Assembly (NCBI GenBank): GCA_038827615.1 | Contig: JAWBNK010000001.1 | Location: 868,290 to 932,289, forward strand | Direction of reading: 5' to 3' | Length of the DNA: 64,000 nucleotides | Source: Thermosphaera sp. | Lineage (GTDB): Archaea > Thermoproteota > Thermoprotei_A > Sulfolobales > Desulfurococcaceae | Part shown: positions 1 to 8,604 of the stretch, in pieces | Numbering within the stretch: position 1 is the stretch's first letter | Layout: every line of letters begins with the position of its first letter | Translations under genes and position numbers: made by a program | The notes under the pieces: generated by a model | The model's database searches: none | Seen by the model: only the letters and a program-made list of their open reading frames with translations | What the model was told of the DNA's origin: nothing

Positions 1-579
1 TTCAACTTTTTCTCTTATTACTTTTCCAAAATCTTCTTCTAGGATTTTCCTCAATTTAGGATTATATAGGGTTGCAGCAGGGTGGAATGTGGGAATCAAT
101 ACGACATCTAATCCAAATATATGGGTTTCAACGATTTTTCCGTGGTCTTTCATAACCCCATTCCATTTCAATCCAGCAAATCCCATCACCGTCTCCGCAG
201 CAGTGTTTCCTAGTAGAATAACGACCTTAGGTTTCAAGAGTCTTATCTGCCGAATCAAGTAAGGAGCACACTTAAGGATTTCATCCTTCCTCGGCTTTCG
301 GTTGCCAGGAGGTCTGCATTTGACTATATTGGTTATAAAGACATAACTCCTCCTCAAACCTGCCCTTTCGAGGAGTAAATCGAGAAGTTTTCCAGCCGCT
401 CCTACGAAAGGCTTCCCAGCCAAATCCTCCTTCTCGCCAGGGGCTTCTCCAATCAAAAGTATTCGAGCATTGAGAGGCCCCTCCCCCGGGACCGGCCTAA
501 CTCTTGTCTCGGAGAGTCTACATTTCATGCAGCTATTAATCTCATCGACGATTTTATCCCATTCTTCCGTGCCAACCAA
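1..579 (-). CDS. Family 4 uracil-DNA glycosylase (partial, C-terminus cut by window edge)
   Basis: Removes uracil arising from cytosine deamination, the first step of base excision repair. Read on the minus strand from a TTG at 579, 193 codons are open to base 1. Visible are the four cysteines expected to hold a [4Fe-4S] cluster (residues 17, 20, 88 and 104), the motif GEAPGEKED (44-52) and the sequence FHPAA near residue 177, which carries the active-site histidine of the family. This is the layout of thermophilic type 4/5 UDGs. The start is uncertain because the purine-rich GAGGG lies only two bases before the TTG. The gene diverges from the GtrA-like gene. Family identification is firm; type 4 versus type 5 is less so. 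Confidence 0.9.
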   Translation of the reverse strand, partial: MVGTEEWDKIVDEINSCMKCRLSETRVRPVPGEGPLNARILLIGEAPGEKEDLAGKPFVGAAGKLLDLLLERAGLRRSYVFITNIVKCRPPGNRKPRKDEILKCAPYLIRQIRLLKPKVVILLGNTAAETVMGFAGLKWNGVMKDHGKIVETHIFGLDVVLIPTFHPAATLYNPKLRKILEEDFGKVIREKVE

Positions 580-644
580 GACCCTCTATCCCTACAATTT
601 TAATTAATCTCAAGAATGTTAATAATAGCTCGGGTTTCGTTTAA

Positions 645-1430
645 TTGGTAAAGTGGGATAAACACTACAAGCTGTGTAAAGGTTTTGACCGTGGTTCAAA
701 GATATACGTTCGCTCAGAGTTCGAGGATCTTTGTCATAAGCTAACGCATATTCGAGTATCAGACGATAATCTATGCATAAAGGTTTATGCAAAACTTCCT
801 TCCACAGCTAAGATCTATCTTTTAGTAAAATCGTTCTCCTCTTTTTCCCTTCCAAAATTTGGTAATCCAATAGCTATAGTCATTGACATGGATGTAGCTA
901 ATTCTATCGAAAATCTTGTTTGTAAGGCCCTTGAGATTTCTCTAGATGAAAGAGATTGGAAGGTCGTAGTTAAGAACAATTTACCATTAGTCCTCGCCCT
1001 CCCCATTTTAGAGCCCAATAGAGTCGTTAGATTCCTTTTAGTTGGAGCAATGGGCAGTATTGTTAATTTAGCCGTTGCTCAATCGATCTTCAACGTGCTT
1101 ACGAGGATAGGATTAACGGAGTTTGTGAGAAATCCGCTGTCCTCAGCATCAGGATTCGAGTCCAGTGTTTTATTCAATTTTATTCTTCACGAAAAATGGA
1201 CCTTCAGGGATTCTGGGATAAGAAAAGATCTACGGAGCATCCTTTTGCGCTTGATAAAATACCATGGCGCTAGCATAACTAGTTTCTCGTCTCAATTGCT
1301 TCTCGCGACAATCCTCCCTATCACGATTGGATTAAGGTTTTGGGTTGCTCAATTAATCGGTATTGTAGTTGGATTCGCATTAAACTTTATATTGGGCTAC
1401 GTGTATACGTGGAGTGGAAGAAGCGTTTGA
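645..1430 (+). CDS. GtrA-like membrane protein with an extra N-terminal domain
   Basis: The C-terminal half (about residues 127-258) has the four hydrophobic segments and the conserved NFILHEKWTF-type loop of the GtrA/DPMS-associated family. These proteins are thought to help move or handle polyprenyl-phosphate-linked sugars in the membrane. The N-terminal 120 residues are soluble, contain no glycosyltransferase DxD motif and are not recognised. In many archaea GtrA is fused to a dolichol-phosphate mannosyltransferase, so this domain could be an unrelated or highly decayed partner. The start is TTG. The next small gene begins immediately after this one ends. Membrane location is inferred from hydrophobicity. 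Confidence 0.75.
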   Translation: MVKWDKHYKLCKGFDRGSKIYVRSEFEDLCHKLTHIRVSDDNLCIKVYAKLPSTAKIYLLVKSFSSFSLPKFGNPIAIVIDMDVANSIENLVCKALEISLDERDWKVVVKNNLPLVLALPILEPNRVVRFLLVGAMGSIVNLAVAQSIFNVLTRIGLTEFVRNPLSSASGFESSVLFNFILHEKWTFRDSGIRKDLRSILLRLIKYHGASITSFSSQLLLATILPITIGLRFWVAQLIGIVVGFALNFILGYVYTWSGRSV

Positions 1431-1440
1431 GGGGACTTAC

Positions 1441-1677
1441 ATGGGTCTAAAGCACGGCAAATATATCTACGTTGACCGGTTGGATGGGACTTTCGTTAAG
1501 GTTAGAGTACTGAATATTAGGTTTCACAAGAAGACGGAGGAAAAAATAGATGTCACGAATCCTACTCGATACATTGTGACGGGAGTTGTTTCCGAGAGAC
1601 CTCCTCGAAAGGCTGTTGTGATCAGTATTGAGGCGTTGCCCGAGGAGGTAAAAAACGCTATAAGATCAATCGCCTAG
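1441..1677 (+). CDS. Small conserved-looking basic protein, unknown function
   Basis: A 78-residue protein starting MGLKHGKYIYVDRL. The ATG at 1441 is preferred over an upstream in-frame GTG at 1414 because GAGGGGAC sits just before it and the upstream codons overlap the GtrA-like gene. The protein is short, beta-rich in appearance and ends in a charged helix (EALPEEVKNAIRSIA). No catalytic motif is visible. It lies 10 bases after the GtrA-like gene and is probably co-transcribed with it. It converges on the metallophosphoesterase gene. I do not recognise a family. Confidence 0.65.
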   Translation: MGLKHGKYIYVDRLDGTFVKVRVLNIRFHKKTEEKIDVTNPTRYIVTGVVSERPPRKAVVISIEALPEEVKNAIRSIA

Positions 1678-1730
1678 AAATAAGACTAGAGGCCTCAGCG
1701 ATCAATAAATAATTCTCCTATGCGACTTCT

Positions 1731-2387
1731 TCAACTCCTAAAGAGCTTCACATCAACCTTCTCCCCGATCAACTCGAGGACTCCGAAATTCCCCTTCATC
1801 AATGGACCAGGATGTATCACCACAGTCCTCCCGCGTCTCACAACTCCTTTGTGTTCGTGAACATGCCCCGTGATCCATGCGAGAGGACCACAACTCTCCA
1901 TGAAATTGAGAAATGATGCGGAGCCTATGTTTAAGCCCCTCACCTCGTCGAACATCCCCTTGATTGGAGTATGTGTAACCATTATCAATTTCTCGCAAAT
2001 CCCCGGTTCCTTGTTGGGGAGCAATCTTTCAAAATCTGTTTCGCTCCACTCAATTAGGGTATTGAAAGGTGAGATATTCCCTCCTCCTATCCCGTATAGA
2101 TGGTAATCGTTCAAATCAGTGAGTTTTTGATGAATGTTAAAAATCCCTTCTTCCTCCAAACTCCACGTCAACATTGATGGTGGATCACAATTCCCGGGCA
2201 CGAAATATATGCGTTTTCCAGAGATCTCGCGCATTCTTTTCAAAAATTCCACAGCATCTTCAAATGGTTTAAAATAAGTTATATCCCCCGCAACGACTAT
2301 GGCCTCGAAGCCGCCTTCCAACATGTTTAACGCTTTCTCAAAATACGACATTTTTTCATGGATGTCGCTGATAACCAACAGTCTCAT
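1731..2387 (-). CDS. Calcineurin-like metallophosphoesterase
   Basis: A 218-residue protein with the full set of dimetal phosphoesterase motifs: DIHEK near the N-terminus, GDITY (D-x-G-D type), GNCD, then HTP and GHVHEH near the C-terminus. The family hydrolyses phosphomonoesters or phosphodiesters, often cyclic nucleotides or nucleotides; the substrate here cannot be read from sequence. The ATG at 2387 is chosen because GGTG lies six bases before it and family members typically begin MxLLxISDxH. An in-frame ATG at 2399 would add four residues. It diverges from the hypothetical gene at 2453 across a short promoter region containing a GGTTAT/ATAACC palindrome. Confidence 0.88.
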   Translation of the reverse strand: MRLLVISDIHEKMSYFEKALNMLEGGFEAIVVAGDITYFKPFEDAVEFLKRMREISGKRIYFVPGNCDPPSMLTWSLEEEGIFNIHQKLTDLNDYHLYGIGGGNISPFNTLIEWSETDFERLLPNKEPGICEKLIMVTHTPIKGMFDEVRGLNIGSASFLNFMESCGPLAWITGHVHEHKGVVRRGRTVVIHPGPLMKGNFGVLELIGEKVDVKLFRS

Positions 2388-2452
2388 TAAATACACCATG
2401 GTTATTCATATAACCTTTTTAGACATATCAATGTTTAGATTAGAGTGAGAAT

Positions 2453-2938
2453 ATGTTCGTAAAATATCGGGTAAACTCGGGTGTGGTTGAGGTCGGGGAT
2501 AAAATCTTCATGAGCCCACAGGTATCGGTGAAATCTACCGCTCCTTTAACCGGGGTTATTTCCTCTCAGAAATTACTGATCGAAGGGGTGCTTCCAGAGA
2601 ACTTTAAAGTTATCGACGAGGTTGAAACCCTAACGCTGGAAGGGATTCAACTAGATCTCGAAAGCACTGAGATATTTGAAAAATTCAACGTTGAAACAGA
2701 TAGACTATCAGGATACTCCAAACCTTTGATCATATATTTAGGTGGTACAAAGAGGCTCGAGGTTAAAGTCAACAACAAGTACGTATTTCACACTATTGAA
2801 GCAAATATCAAGCTTGAGAAAAGAACGTACGTTTTGAACGTGCTGGCAACTCCCGTTAAAATGATGTGGATGTATATAGGCGAGGGCTACATAGATATGG
2901 CCAATGACTTGCTAAAAGCATCAATAAACGTCACGTAA
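2453..2938 (+). CDS. Hypothetical protein, 161 aa
   Basis: Starts at ATG 2453 with GAGTGAG upstream. The predicted protein is soluble and beta-strand rich, with alternating hydrophobic and charged residues (for example VKYRVNSGVVEVGDKI). It ends in a hydrophobic and helical stretch containing MMWMYIGEGYIDMAN. No cysteines, Walker motifs or signal peptide are visible. It ends four bases before the convergent nadE stop. I do not recognise the family. The codon use and start site look like those of a real gene. Confidence 0.65.
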   Translation: MFVKYRVNSGVVEVGDKIFMSPQVSVKSTAPLTGVISSQKLLIEGVLPENFKVIDEVETLTLEGIQLDLESTEIFEKFNVETDRLSGYSKPLIIYLGGTKRLEVKVNNKYVFHTIEANIKLEKRTYVLNVLATPVKMMWMYIGEGYIDMANDLLKASINVT

Positions 2939-2942
2939 TTCA

Positions 2943-3782
2943 CTATTCTAACTCCACTATAGGTTTACCCGCCCAAGGCATGCTAGGTATTGGTGGAAAA
3001 CTTCTCTTGTGGCGGGATAAATAATGCATTCTAAGTATTTTATCAACTACATTCTTCGAAATCCCTGTAGCTTTTACAACATCATCAGGCTTCAACCCCT
3101 TGTCAAAAACTCCGTAAAGCACTAGATCTATGTCTTCATACTTGACTCCGAGCTCGTCCTCGGCTGTATGGTCTTTCCAAAGTCTTGGAGAACTTGGTTT
3201 CAAAACTATTCTTTCAGGTAAACCAAGTCTCCTAGCTAACGTCCTCACTTGGGTCTTATACAAACATCCCAATGGAAGTATGTCCGCGCCTCCATCACCG
3301 TATTTAGTGAAGTAGCCGATTAGGAGCTCCGAACGATCGCTTGAGCCGGCTACGATTCCATTATACTTGTTTGCAAAGTAATACATTATTGTCATTCTAA
3401 CTCTTGCGCGGAGATTTCCCGTGTCTAGCTTGCCAGCAACATCGAATCCTGGCAGTACTGAGAAGGAATCAACTATTCCATCTATTTCTATCAAGTGATA
3501 CTTAACCGAGAATTCTTCTGCAATACTAATAGCGTCTTCCACATCTTCCCTAGGCGTTACCCTTGTGTCCGGGAGTATTAAGCCAATGATCTTATCCCTC
3601 GGTATCGACTCAGACACTAATGCGAGTAAAGTTGAGGAATCTATGCCGCCGCTTAGCCCAACAACGAGGCTGTTCGCCCTAACCTTGTTGAAGTATTCAG
3701 CAATGAAGTTCTTTACTATTGAAATGACCTCATCATAATCGATTTCAATCAAGTGATTAAGAGTTAATTTAATCTCTCTCAC
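2943..3782 (-). CDS. nadE: NH3-dependent NAD+ synthetase
   Basis: Catalyses the ATP-dependent amidation of nicotinic acid adenine dinucleotide to NAD+, the last step of NAD synthesis. The PP-loop SGGIDSS is at residues 44-50. GSSDRSELLIGYFTKYGDG and the KPSSPRLWKDHTAEDELG region match the conserved NaAD/ATP-binding segments. At 279 residues with no glutaminase domain it is the ammonia-dependent form. The start is GTG at 3782. It is followed downstream, convergently, by the hypothetical gene ending at 2938. Confidence 0.95.
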   Translation of the reverse strand: MREIKLTLNHLIEIDYDEVISIVKNFIAEYFNKVRANSLVVGLSGGIDSSTLLALVSESIPRDKIIGLILPDTRVTPREDVEDAISIAEEFSVKYHLIEIDGIVDSFSVLPGFDVAGKLDTGNLRARVRMTIMYYFANKYNGIVAGSSDRSELLIGYFTKYGDGGADILPLGCLYKTQVRTLARRLGLPERIVLKPSSPRLWKDHTAEDELGVKYEDIDLVLYGVFDKGLKPDDVVKATGISKNVVDKILRMHYLSRHKRSFPPIPSMPWAGKPIVELE

Positions 3783-3826
3783 CTCAGCGATGATTAATAA
3801 AGTTGAAAATTAATTAACTCCACCCA

Positions 3827-4492
3827 CTATTTCCTTAAACACTCATTACGATATTCTATTAACAAATCCCTCTCGTATATTTCCCCACCAGGGGTTCTCT
3901 CCTTGAATGCTTTTCCTTCATAATAGTAAATCCTTGTTGATGGATCAAGCCAACAAGAAGGTTCCAGGCCCGCCTTCACGCATGTCTCAGACAAAAATTC
4001 TTCTGGATCCCAACAGTATTCTACTGGGACAACTGGCAGAAGGGTTCCCTTGTAAAGACCTCTCTCCACTACTAGTCCGTGCTTACCTATAGTTATGAGT
4101 TTGGGAAGAGATTTCCTATCTGATACTATCAAGGGAGTTGGAAGAGATAAAACTGAAACCTCCACTACGACTTTGTTAAGCTCCCAGCTTTGAAGGGGAG
4201 GGAATCTGGGATCCTCTACGGCTGCTTCGATTGCCGAGTATATCGTAGATTCAATCAAACTATATACTGGTGCTAAGAACCCTATACACCCCCTAAGAGT
4301 CGTTAGCTTCTCCCCGTAATACGTCTCGATGGTTGTGAAAGTCATTCCTGGCCTCCTAAGCTTATCGGGGGCGTAGGTCGGCGGCTGGAGCGTTTCACCC
4401 TCTAATACGATCTTTTCAATCGCCTTTCTCGCGAGTTTGACAAGAAATATTCCATCCTCTAATGTTAATTCATCCGGATGTATTACCGTCAT
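3827..4492 (-). CDS. AMMECR1 domain protein
   Basis: A 221-residue protein carrying the family signature LRGCIGFL (67-74) and the core segments [16 protein letters not shown] and [14 protein letters not shown]1 proteins are part of the uncharacterised AmmeMemoRadiSam set (AMMECR1, Memo, radical SAM). The radical SAM member AmrS is also in this window at 62.6-63.7 kb. The ATG at 4492 is preferred because AAGGTG lies about seven bases before it; an in-frame TTG at 4510 is possible. The 5' end overlaps the end of the upstream Mut7-C gene by 23 bases, suggesting translational coupling. The molecular function is not established. Confidence 0.92.
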   Translation of the reverse strand: MTVIHPDELTLEDGIFLVKLARKAIEKIVLEGETLQPPTYAPDKLRRPGMTFTTIETYYGEKLTTLRGCIGFLAPVYSLIESTIYSAIEAAVEDPRFPPLQSWELNKVVVEVSVLSLPTPLIVSDRKSLPKLITIGKHGLVVERGLYKGTLLPVVPVEYCWDPEEFLSETCVKAGLEPSCWLDPSTRIYYYEGKAFKERTPGGEIYERDLLIEYRNECLRK

Positions 4493-5009
4493 TGAAAACA
4501 CCTTTCCCAATCACTCTCTTATTTTCATCTAATTTCATGCGGGCTTCCTCTAATACTTTTTCAATCATTTTCCAGTGGCGCCCAATCCAGTATATTTTCC
4601 CGCAACGAGGGCATTCCCAAAAGTCCTCGTGTAGTTTAAACACTCTCTCAGGAACTTTGCCCCTCACAGACTGCTTCTCGACTTTCCTTAACGGAAAATT
4701 ATCTTCGGGACATCTCGTAGCATTGAAGTCAACAGATAACTTGATTCCACTACTCATCGCGATATAGGCTAATCTCTCAGCAAGGTCATCCATCCATAGG
4801 TACAGGGTTTTCAACCCCTTATTTAGAGCGCGGTGATGAAGACCTCTATCCCTAGTTATAATATATCGGTTTTCCTCTTCAGCTATCCTCAAGATCTTCC
4901 AGTCTTCTAAATCACGGCTATAAAGAGTGTCGTATCCTAGAATCCTAAGCCAGCGCGCCAATGTCCCCAGCATATTATCGACTATAAACCTGGCCTCACT
5001 GCCCTCCAA
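4470..5009 (-). CDS. Mut7-C type PIN-fold RNase with C-terminal zinc-finger-like part
   Basis: The Mut7-C family is a PIN-like nuclease fold followed by a zinc ribbon. The N-terminal [18 protein letters not shown] (8-25) carries the first catalytic Asp (D11), and IITRDRGL (50-57) carries the second (D54). The C-terminal CPRCG (133-137) is one zinc knuckle. The other knuckle, normally CPxCN, reads RCPEDN here, so one expected cysteine is missing. The start is TTG at 5009, overlapping the end of the preceding CBS gene by 14 bases. Probably co-transcribed with the two CBS genes and the AMMECR1 gene. A role in RNA or tRNA turnover is inferred from the family. Confidence 0.85.
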   Translation of the reverse strand: MEGSEARFIVDNMLGTLARWLRILGYDTLYSRDLEDWKILRIAEEENRYIITRDRGLHHRALNKGLKTLYLWMDDLAERLAYIAMSSGIKLSVDFNATRCPEDNFPLRKVEKQSVRGKVPERVFKLHEDFWECPRCGKIYWIGRHWKMIEKVLEEARMKLDENKRVIGKGVFNDGNTSG

Positions 5010-5823
5010 TTTGTTTTCCCAACAAAAGGTTAATAGCTAAATAGTTTATTAACTCGGCGTCTGTGATAACTCCCTTGAATCCTTCATCACCTACTACTAT
5101 AGCTCCCTTGAGCCTTGCATCATACAATTTCCTCGCAACATCGCCTACCGAGACAGTGTCTTTTACTTCTAAGTCTATCTTCTTCATATAATCTTGAACC
5201 AAAAGCTGTGAAATTCTCTCCTTCCTGAACCTCTCTGGAATGTTCTTCAGAAAGGTTGCAAACGCATATGCTACTTCTTTAATTGTTATATACCCTAAAG
5301 GATCTCCCGAGGGACTAATAACAACTGCATAACTTTTATCAGTTGATACGATTTTTTGTCTTAAAGCCAGTAGAGAGTCATCCGGCTTTACCTTCAGTGG
5401 ACGGTTGTCAACTAAGTCTTTAATTATTGTGTCATCCTCGAACAGTAATTTCAACAATTCCACGCGGAGAATGGCTCCATGTAGAGACCCGTTTTCCACA
5501 GGTATGATCCCATACCCCCTGGAACTCATTATCTTCACAACAGCCCCAATATCAGTCGTCAAAGACGCCCTGTATGGATTCTCAGTCATAAAACCCGAGA
5601 CCCTTAGCCTACCAAGGGATGTCCTCCTCAACCTCTCGGACACTATTTTAATTAAGACATCCCGTGATGTTACGACCCCACAGAGTTTTTTCACGCCTTC
5701 CTGGTTGTAACCAGTTACAAGAGCCTTATCTATCCCCGTCTTCTCTATTTGCCTTATGAACTGGGCAAGCGAATCATTCTTATCCAAGATGATGGTATCC
5801 TTCAAAATAAAACTCTCAATCAA
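4996..5823 (-). CDS. Four-CBS-domain protein (downstream copy)
   Basis: About 275 residues made of four consecutive CBS motifs and nothing else recognisable, each marked by a GVVTSRDVL- or GVITDAEL-type strand. CBS pairs bind adenosine nucleotides or SAM and act as energy or ligand sensors. The partner protein is unknown. TTG at 5823 is chosen because AGGTGA lies just upstream and the codon follows the stop of the neighbouring CBS gene. An ATG at 5859 inside that gene would add 12 residues. The side-by-side arrangement with a second four-CBS gene suggests an old tandem duplication or a hetero-oligomer. Confidence 0.85.
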   Translation of the reverse strand: MIESFILKDTIILDKNDSLAQFIRQIEKTGIDKALVTGYNQEGVKKLCGVVTSRDVLIKIVSERLRRTSLGRLRVSGFMTENPYRASLTTDIGAVVKIMSSRGYGIIPVENGSLHGAILRVELLKLLFEDDTIIKDLVDNRPLKVKPDDSLLALRQKIVSTDKSYAVVISPSGDPLGYITIKEVAYAFATFLKNIPERFRKERISQLLVQDYMKKIDLEVKDTVSVGDVARKLYDARLKGAIVVGDEGFKGVITDAELINYLAINLLLGKQIGGQ

Positions 5824-5830
5824 CGTTACT

Positions 5831-6787
5831 TCACCTCTTAGGAGAGGTTGATAAAGCATATAGGATGTCTCTCTCGGTCACAATTCCTTTTAAAACTCCC
5901 TCATCATCAGTTACCAGTACCGAGCTTACATTTCTCGACAACATTTCAGAGACTGCTTTGGCCAGGTCCTCATCCTCCTTGACTGTGACTAAATTTTCGC
6001 TCATAACTTCCTCAACAGGAATCAGTATAGCCTCCATTATGTTTCCGGTAAGTGTTTTCTCGAAAGCTATGTGGTGTCCAAAGTATCTAACTACATCTAC
6101 GGCCGTTATCATTCCCACTACGACTTCTCCCTCAACTACTGGAAGCCTGCGGAATCCTTGTATAATCATCTCCTCCATTGCTTTCTTTAGAGGAGATTTC
6201 TTATCGACAACTGCAACGGGAGTTGACATCACATCCCCTACAGTTAATCCTGTTGAAACGACCCCAGACAAATATACAACCATGTCATGCTCAGTGACGA
6301 TGCCTTGCAAACTCCCCTCCTTATCGACTACTAAAATGACTCCAGAACCGGTTGCGGCCATTGCCTCAAGTACATTTATTATTTTCGAATCACTGGGTAT
6401 TGTAACCAATACGCGAGACATTATCGTGTCAACAACCTCCTTCTCTAGTGAAGAGTAAAGGTTGAACCCGTATCTTTTCTCCACAATGCTGAATAAAGGT
6501 CCGCCGCCCAGGTAATCCACGATGTTGGTAGCATGCAAAATTCCTATAGGACGGGTTCCTACAGTTACCACTAGAGATCTGTAGCTACGGGACATTTCTT
6601 CTACTGCTTTCAAAACAGTTGAAGATGGACTGATTACCTTGACCTCTCTGCGAGTAACCAGGTCTAATTCCGATGGGGCTTTATAGATGTGATCGCTAAA
6701 GTTAGGAGTCCCATCGCTTCGCAACCATCTGTAGTGGTCTATTCTACGAGGAGAAGGCCTCTTAGACGATTGACCCATCATGCTCAC
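5831..6787 (-). CDS. Four-CBS-domain protein (upstream copy)
   Basis: A 318-residue protein with four CBS domains, each ending in a G(I/M)(V/I)T-type strand (GIVTEHDMVVYL, GMITAVDVVRYFG, GIVTERDILYAL). It has a poorly conserved basic N-terminus (SSKRPSPRRIDHYRW). Candidate starts are GTG 6787, ATG 6781 and ATG 6778. An A/T-rich TATA-like TTAATATT about 26 bases before the GTG suggests a leaderless or nearly leaderless mRNA. A 22-base imperfect palindrome covers this start region. It heads a run of four minus-strand genes ending with AMMECR1. Confidence 0.85.
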   Translation of the reverse strand: MSMMGQSSKRPSPRRIDHYRWLRSDGTPNFSDHIYKAPSELDLVTRREVKVISPSSTVLKAVEEMSRSYRSLVVTVGTRPIGILHATNIVDYLGGGPLFSIVEKRYGFNLYSSLEKEVVDTIMSRVLVTIPSDSKIINVLEAMAATGSGVILVVDKEGSLQGIVTEHDMVVYLSGVVSTGLTVGDVMSTPVAVVDKKSPLKKAMEEMIIQGFRRLPVVEGEVVVGMITAVDVVRYFGHHIAFEKTLTGNIMEAILIPVEEVMSENLVTVKEDEDLAKAVSEMLSRNVSSVLVTDDEGVLKGIVTERDILYALSTSPKR

Positions 6788-6804
6788 ATTTATATTATTG
6801 TGAG
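6783..6804. promoter_or_regulatory. Palindrome overlapping the start of the upstream CBS gene
   Basis: CTCACA and TGTGAG are perfect 6-base arms around an A/T-rich centre that is itself partly symmetric. The element covers the likely start codon and transcription start of the CBS gene at 6787. It would be a natural operator for a homodimeric repressor. There is no direct evidence of binding. Confidence 0.35.
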
Positions 6805-6848
6805 TTGACGAATATTAATTTAATGAATAATGAGTTCGAGTTGTATGT

Positions 6849-7124
6849 TTACAAGGATACTTTTTCAGGAGCCACTTGCCCATAATTCACGCTTATATAT
6901 TGAATATGGCTCCCACGAATAATCAATCTTCCATACCTAGCCACAGGTCTACCTTCTTTAGAATACTCTGTACAGTTGCTCATGACGACGTTCATTGTAT
7001 TATCTATGAGGTCTAGATTGCCAACATACTCATATCCGCCCTTAATCTTAACCAAGACGACTTGCCCCTCAGAGCTCTTCAATATCTTGAATGGGCTTTG
7101 AGGTCTCGATGGCTTGGCAGCCAT
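6849..7124 (-). CDS. LSm (Sm-like archaeal) RNA-binding protein
   Basis: A 91-residue Sm-fold protein expected to form a heptameric ring that binds U-rich RNA. The Sm1 motif is visible in VKIKGGYEYVGNLDLIDNTM, and the Sm2 motif in GRLIIRGSHIQYISV with the diagnostic IRG. The ATG at 7124 is preferred because GGTG is six bases upstream; an in-frame GTG at 7133 exists. It lies 45 bases downstream of the methyltransferase gene on the same strand and could share its transcript. Confidence 0.93.
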   Translation of the reverse strand: MAAKPSRPQSPFKILKSSEGQVVLVKIKGGYEYVGNLDLIDNTMNVVMSNCTEYSKEGRPVARYGRLIIRGSHIQYISVNYGQVAPEKVSL

Positions 7125-7168
7125 ATTGAACACCTTCTCTTTAACTCTTTAACCATTAATCGTACTAT

Positions 7169-7705
7169 TTAAAGATATCTCCTCTTAAATATGTAGAAGT
7201 CATCAATCAAAGTACCCTCGTACTTGAAATCGCTATCGTATAAACTCGGCGGAGGAGAGTTTGTCTTAGAGAGCTTGGTTATAACTATTTTTTCTCTTGA
7301 AACTCTCTTCATCTCTTTAACCGCCATGGAAGGGTCTCTAAGATTGTCCCACACAGTGATCATGAAGACATCGCTAACAGCATTATCCACTAAAGGCAGG
7401 TTTTCAGCAAAAGACACTATAAATATAATTAGTGGATCATTCCGCGCCTTTCTTACAGCCTCAGATATCATTCCGTCACTGGGGTCTATGCACACATATT
7501 TATGATAAAAAGTCATCATGGTCCTCAAAAACTCGTATAGCAAGCCTGTGCCGCAACCAATATCCGCTATGGTATCTCCCGGTAGAATATTCAAGTCGTT
7601 GAAGAGATATTCGTACTTTGAAAACTGCTCCTCCCTGTATAGTAGATCATAAGAATTATGCGTTACATCATATCTCTCGACCACATCAGGTTCTCCGCTC
7701 TCCAT
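7169..7705 (-). CDS. Class I SAM-dependent methyltransferase
   Basis: A Rossmann-fold methyltransferase with motif I ADIGCGTGLL near residues 47-56, an acidic CIDPSD loop, and the DNLRDP/EMKRV segments of the Ubie/Methyltransf_11 type. Substrate unknown. The 5' end overlaps the nucS reading frame. ATG 7705 is favoured by GGATGAT upstream, but ATG 7714 and a GTG at 7684, right at the nucS stop, are also possible. The overlap implies coupling to nucS. Confidence 0.85.
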   Translation of the reverse strand: MESGEPDVVERYDVTHNSYDLLYREEQFSKYEYLFNDLNILPGDTIADIGCGTGLLYEFLRTMMTFYHKYVCIDPSDGMISEAVRKARNDPLIIFIVSFAENLPLVDNAVSDVFMITVWDNLRDPSMAVKEMKRVSREKIVITKLSKTNSPPPSLYDSDFKYEGTLIDDFYIFKRRYL

Positions 7706-8516
7706 CCTTATCATCCATGTATAAGTACCTCAATATCGTTAAGTCCGATTTTTTCTTCTTACCTTCTATCAATTGCCTCATTTTCTTTAAATCGATTTCA
7801 ACGTATTCTAATTCTAGCTTTGCAAGAAGCTCGAGAGCCCCCGGGGTGAAGGCAGGGGCGATTAGGATTCCTCTAACGGGATTTCTCGAGTTCTTGCTAT
7901 AATTCACCACGTAATTATATAGCTGTAAGACCGCGTCCCGATCGCCCATTACTCTCTTTATCTCGATTAAGACATGGTTATTTTTAGAGTCGACTCCGAA
8001 AAGGTCAACCGCTCCTGTGCCTATTCTTTTCTCTTTCTCCAGGATTCTCAGACCCGGCTCGAGTAGCTCCGGCTTTTCGAATAAAATGTCTCTAATCTCT
8101 CCCTCATCTAAGTACATGATGAACTCAGCCTCGTCCTGAAGAAGAGCCTCAATTATTAAGTGGATCCTGGTGAAAAGGATTCTCAAAGTCTCCCGAGGAC
8201 GAGATCTGATCGCCAGGATTGATAGACCCTCGTTAGGTCTAATCCAGACATCTATTGTTGTCGTAGAGGGTTGCCAGTTGACTGGCGAGTATCCTTCGGG
8301 TCGATGAACGAGAACAGCGCCATCTTGTTTTATCACTACCAATCTCTCTCCAAGTCCAAGTTTAGACGCACTCCTACCCTCATAATCAATTATACACTCC
8401 CCAAATATTAGGATCAAGCGATTTCTTTGCAAAGCATCCCTTATACTTCTTAAAGCAGACTCTAGGTCAGGGTTTTCCAATACTTGGTAATGACCCATGA
8501 ATGCCCACTCTTTCAT
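7686..8516 (-). CDS. nucS: Endonuclease NucS/EndoMS
   Basis: Mismatch-specific or branched-DNA endonuclease of the RecB-like superfamily, acting in archaeal mismatch repair with PCNA. The N-terminal DNA-binding half shows the family pattern CIIDYEGRSASKLGLGERLVVIK. The C-terminal nuclease half carries the catalytic set in GAVDLFGVDSKNNHVLIEIK (D171, E185, K187) and a downstream QLYNYV. At 276 residues it is slightly longer than usual because of the N-terminal MKEWAFMGHYQ; ATG 8498 is an alternative start. It diverges from the SPOUT methyltransferase gene. Confidence 0.95.
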   Translation of the reverse strand: MKEWAFMGHYQVLENPDLESALRSIRDALQRNRLILIFGECIIDYEGRSASKLGLGERLVVIKQDGAVLVHRPEGYSPVNWQPSTTTIDVWIRPNEGLSILAIRSRPRETLRILFTRIHLIIEALLQDEAEFIMYLDEGEIRDILFEKPELLEPGLRILEKEKRIGTGAVDLFGVDSKNNHVLIEIKRVMGDRDAVLQLYNYVVNYSKNSRNPVRGILIAPAFTPGALELLAKLELEYVEIDLKKMRQLIEGKKKKSDLTILRYLYMDDKDGERRT

Positions 8517-8604
8517 TTCAGATTCAGAAGATAAGATGTTCGGTTTAAATTTAAGTAAATATTTATTGGATCATAAATAGTCTCCGGAATGGGGAGTAAT
8601 GTAA

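Noticed and set aside
5865-6458. 197-codon open frame antisense to the upstream CBS gene
   Set aside because: The Ser/Thr-rich, low-complexity translation is typical of a shadow frame, and the CBS protein on the other strand is clear.
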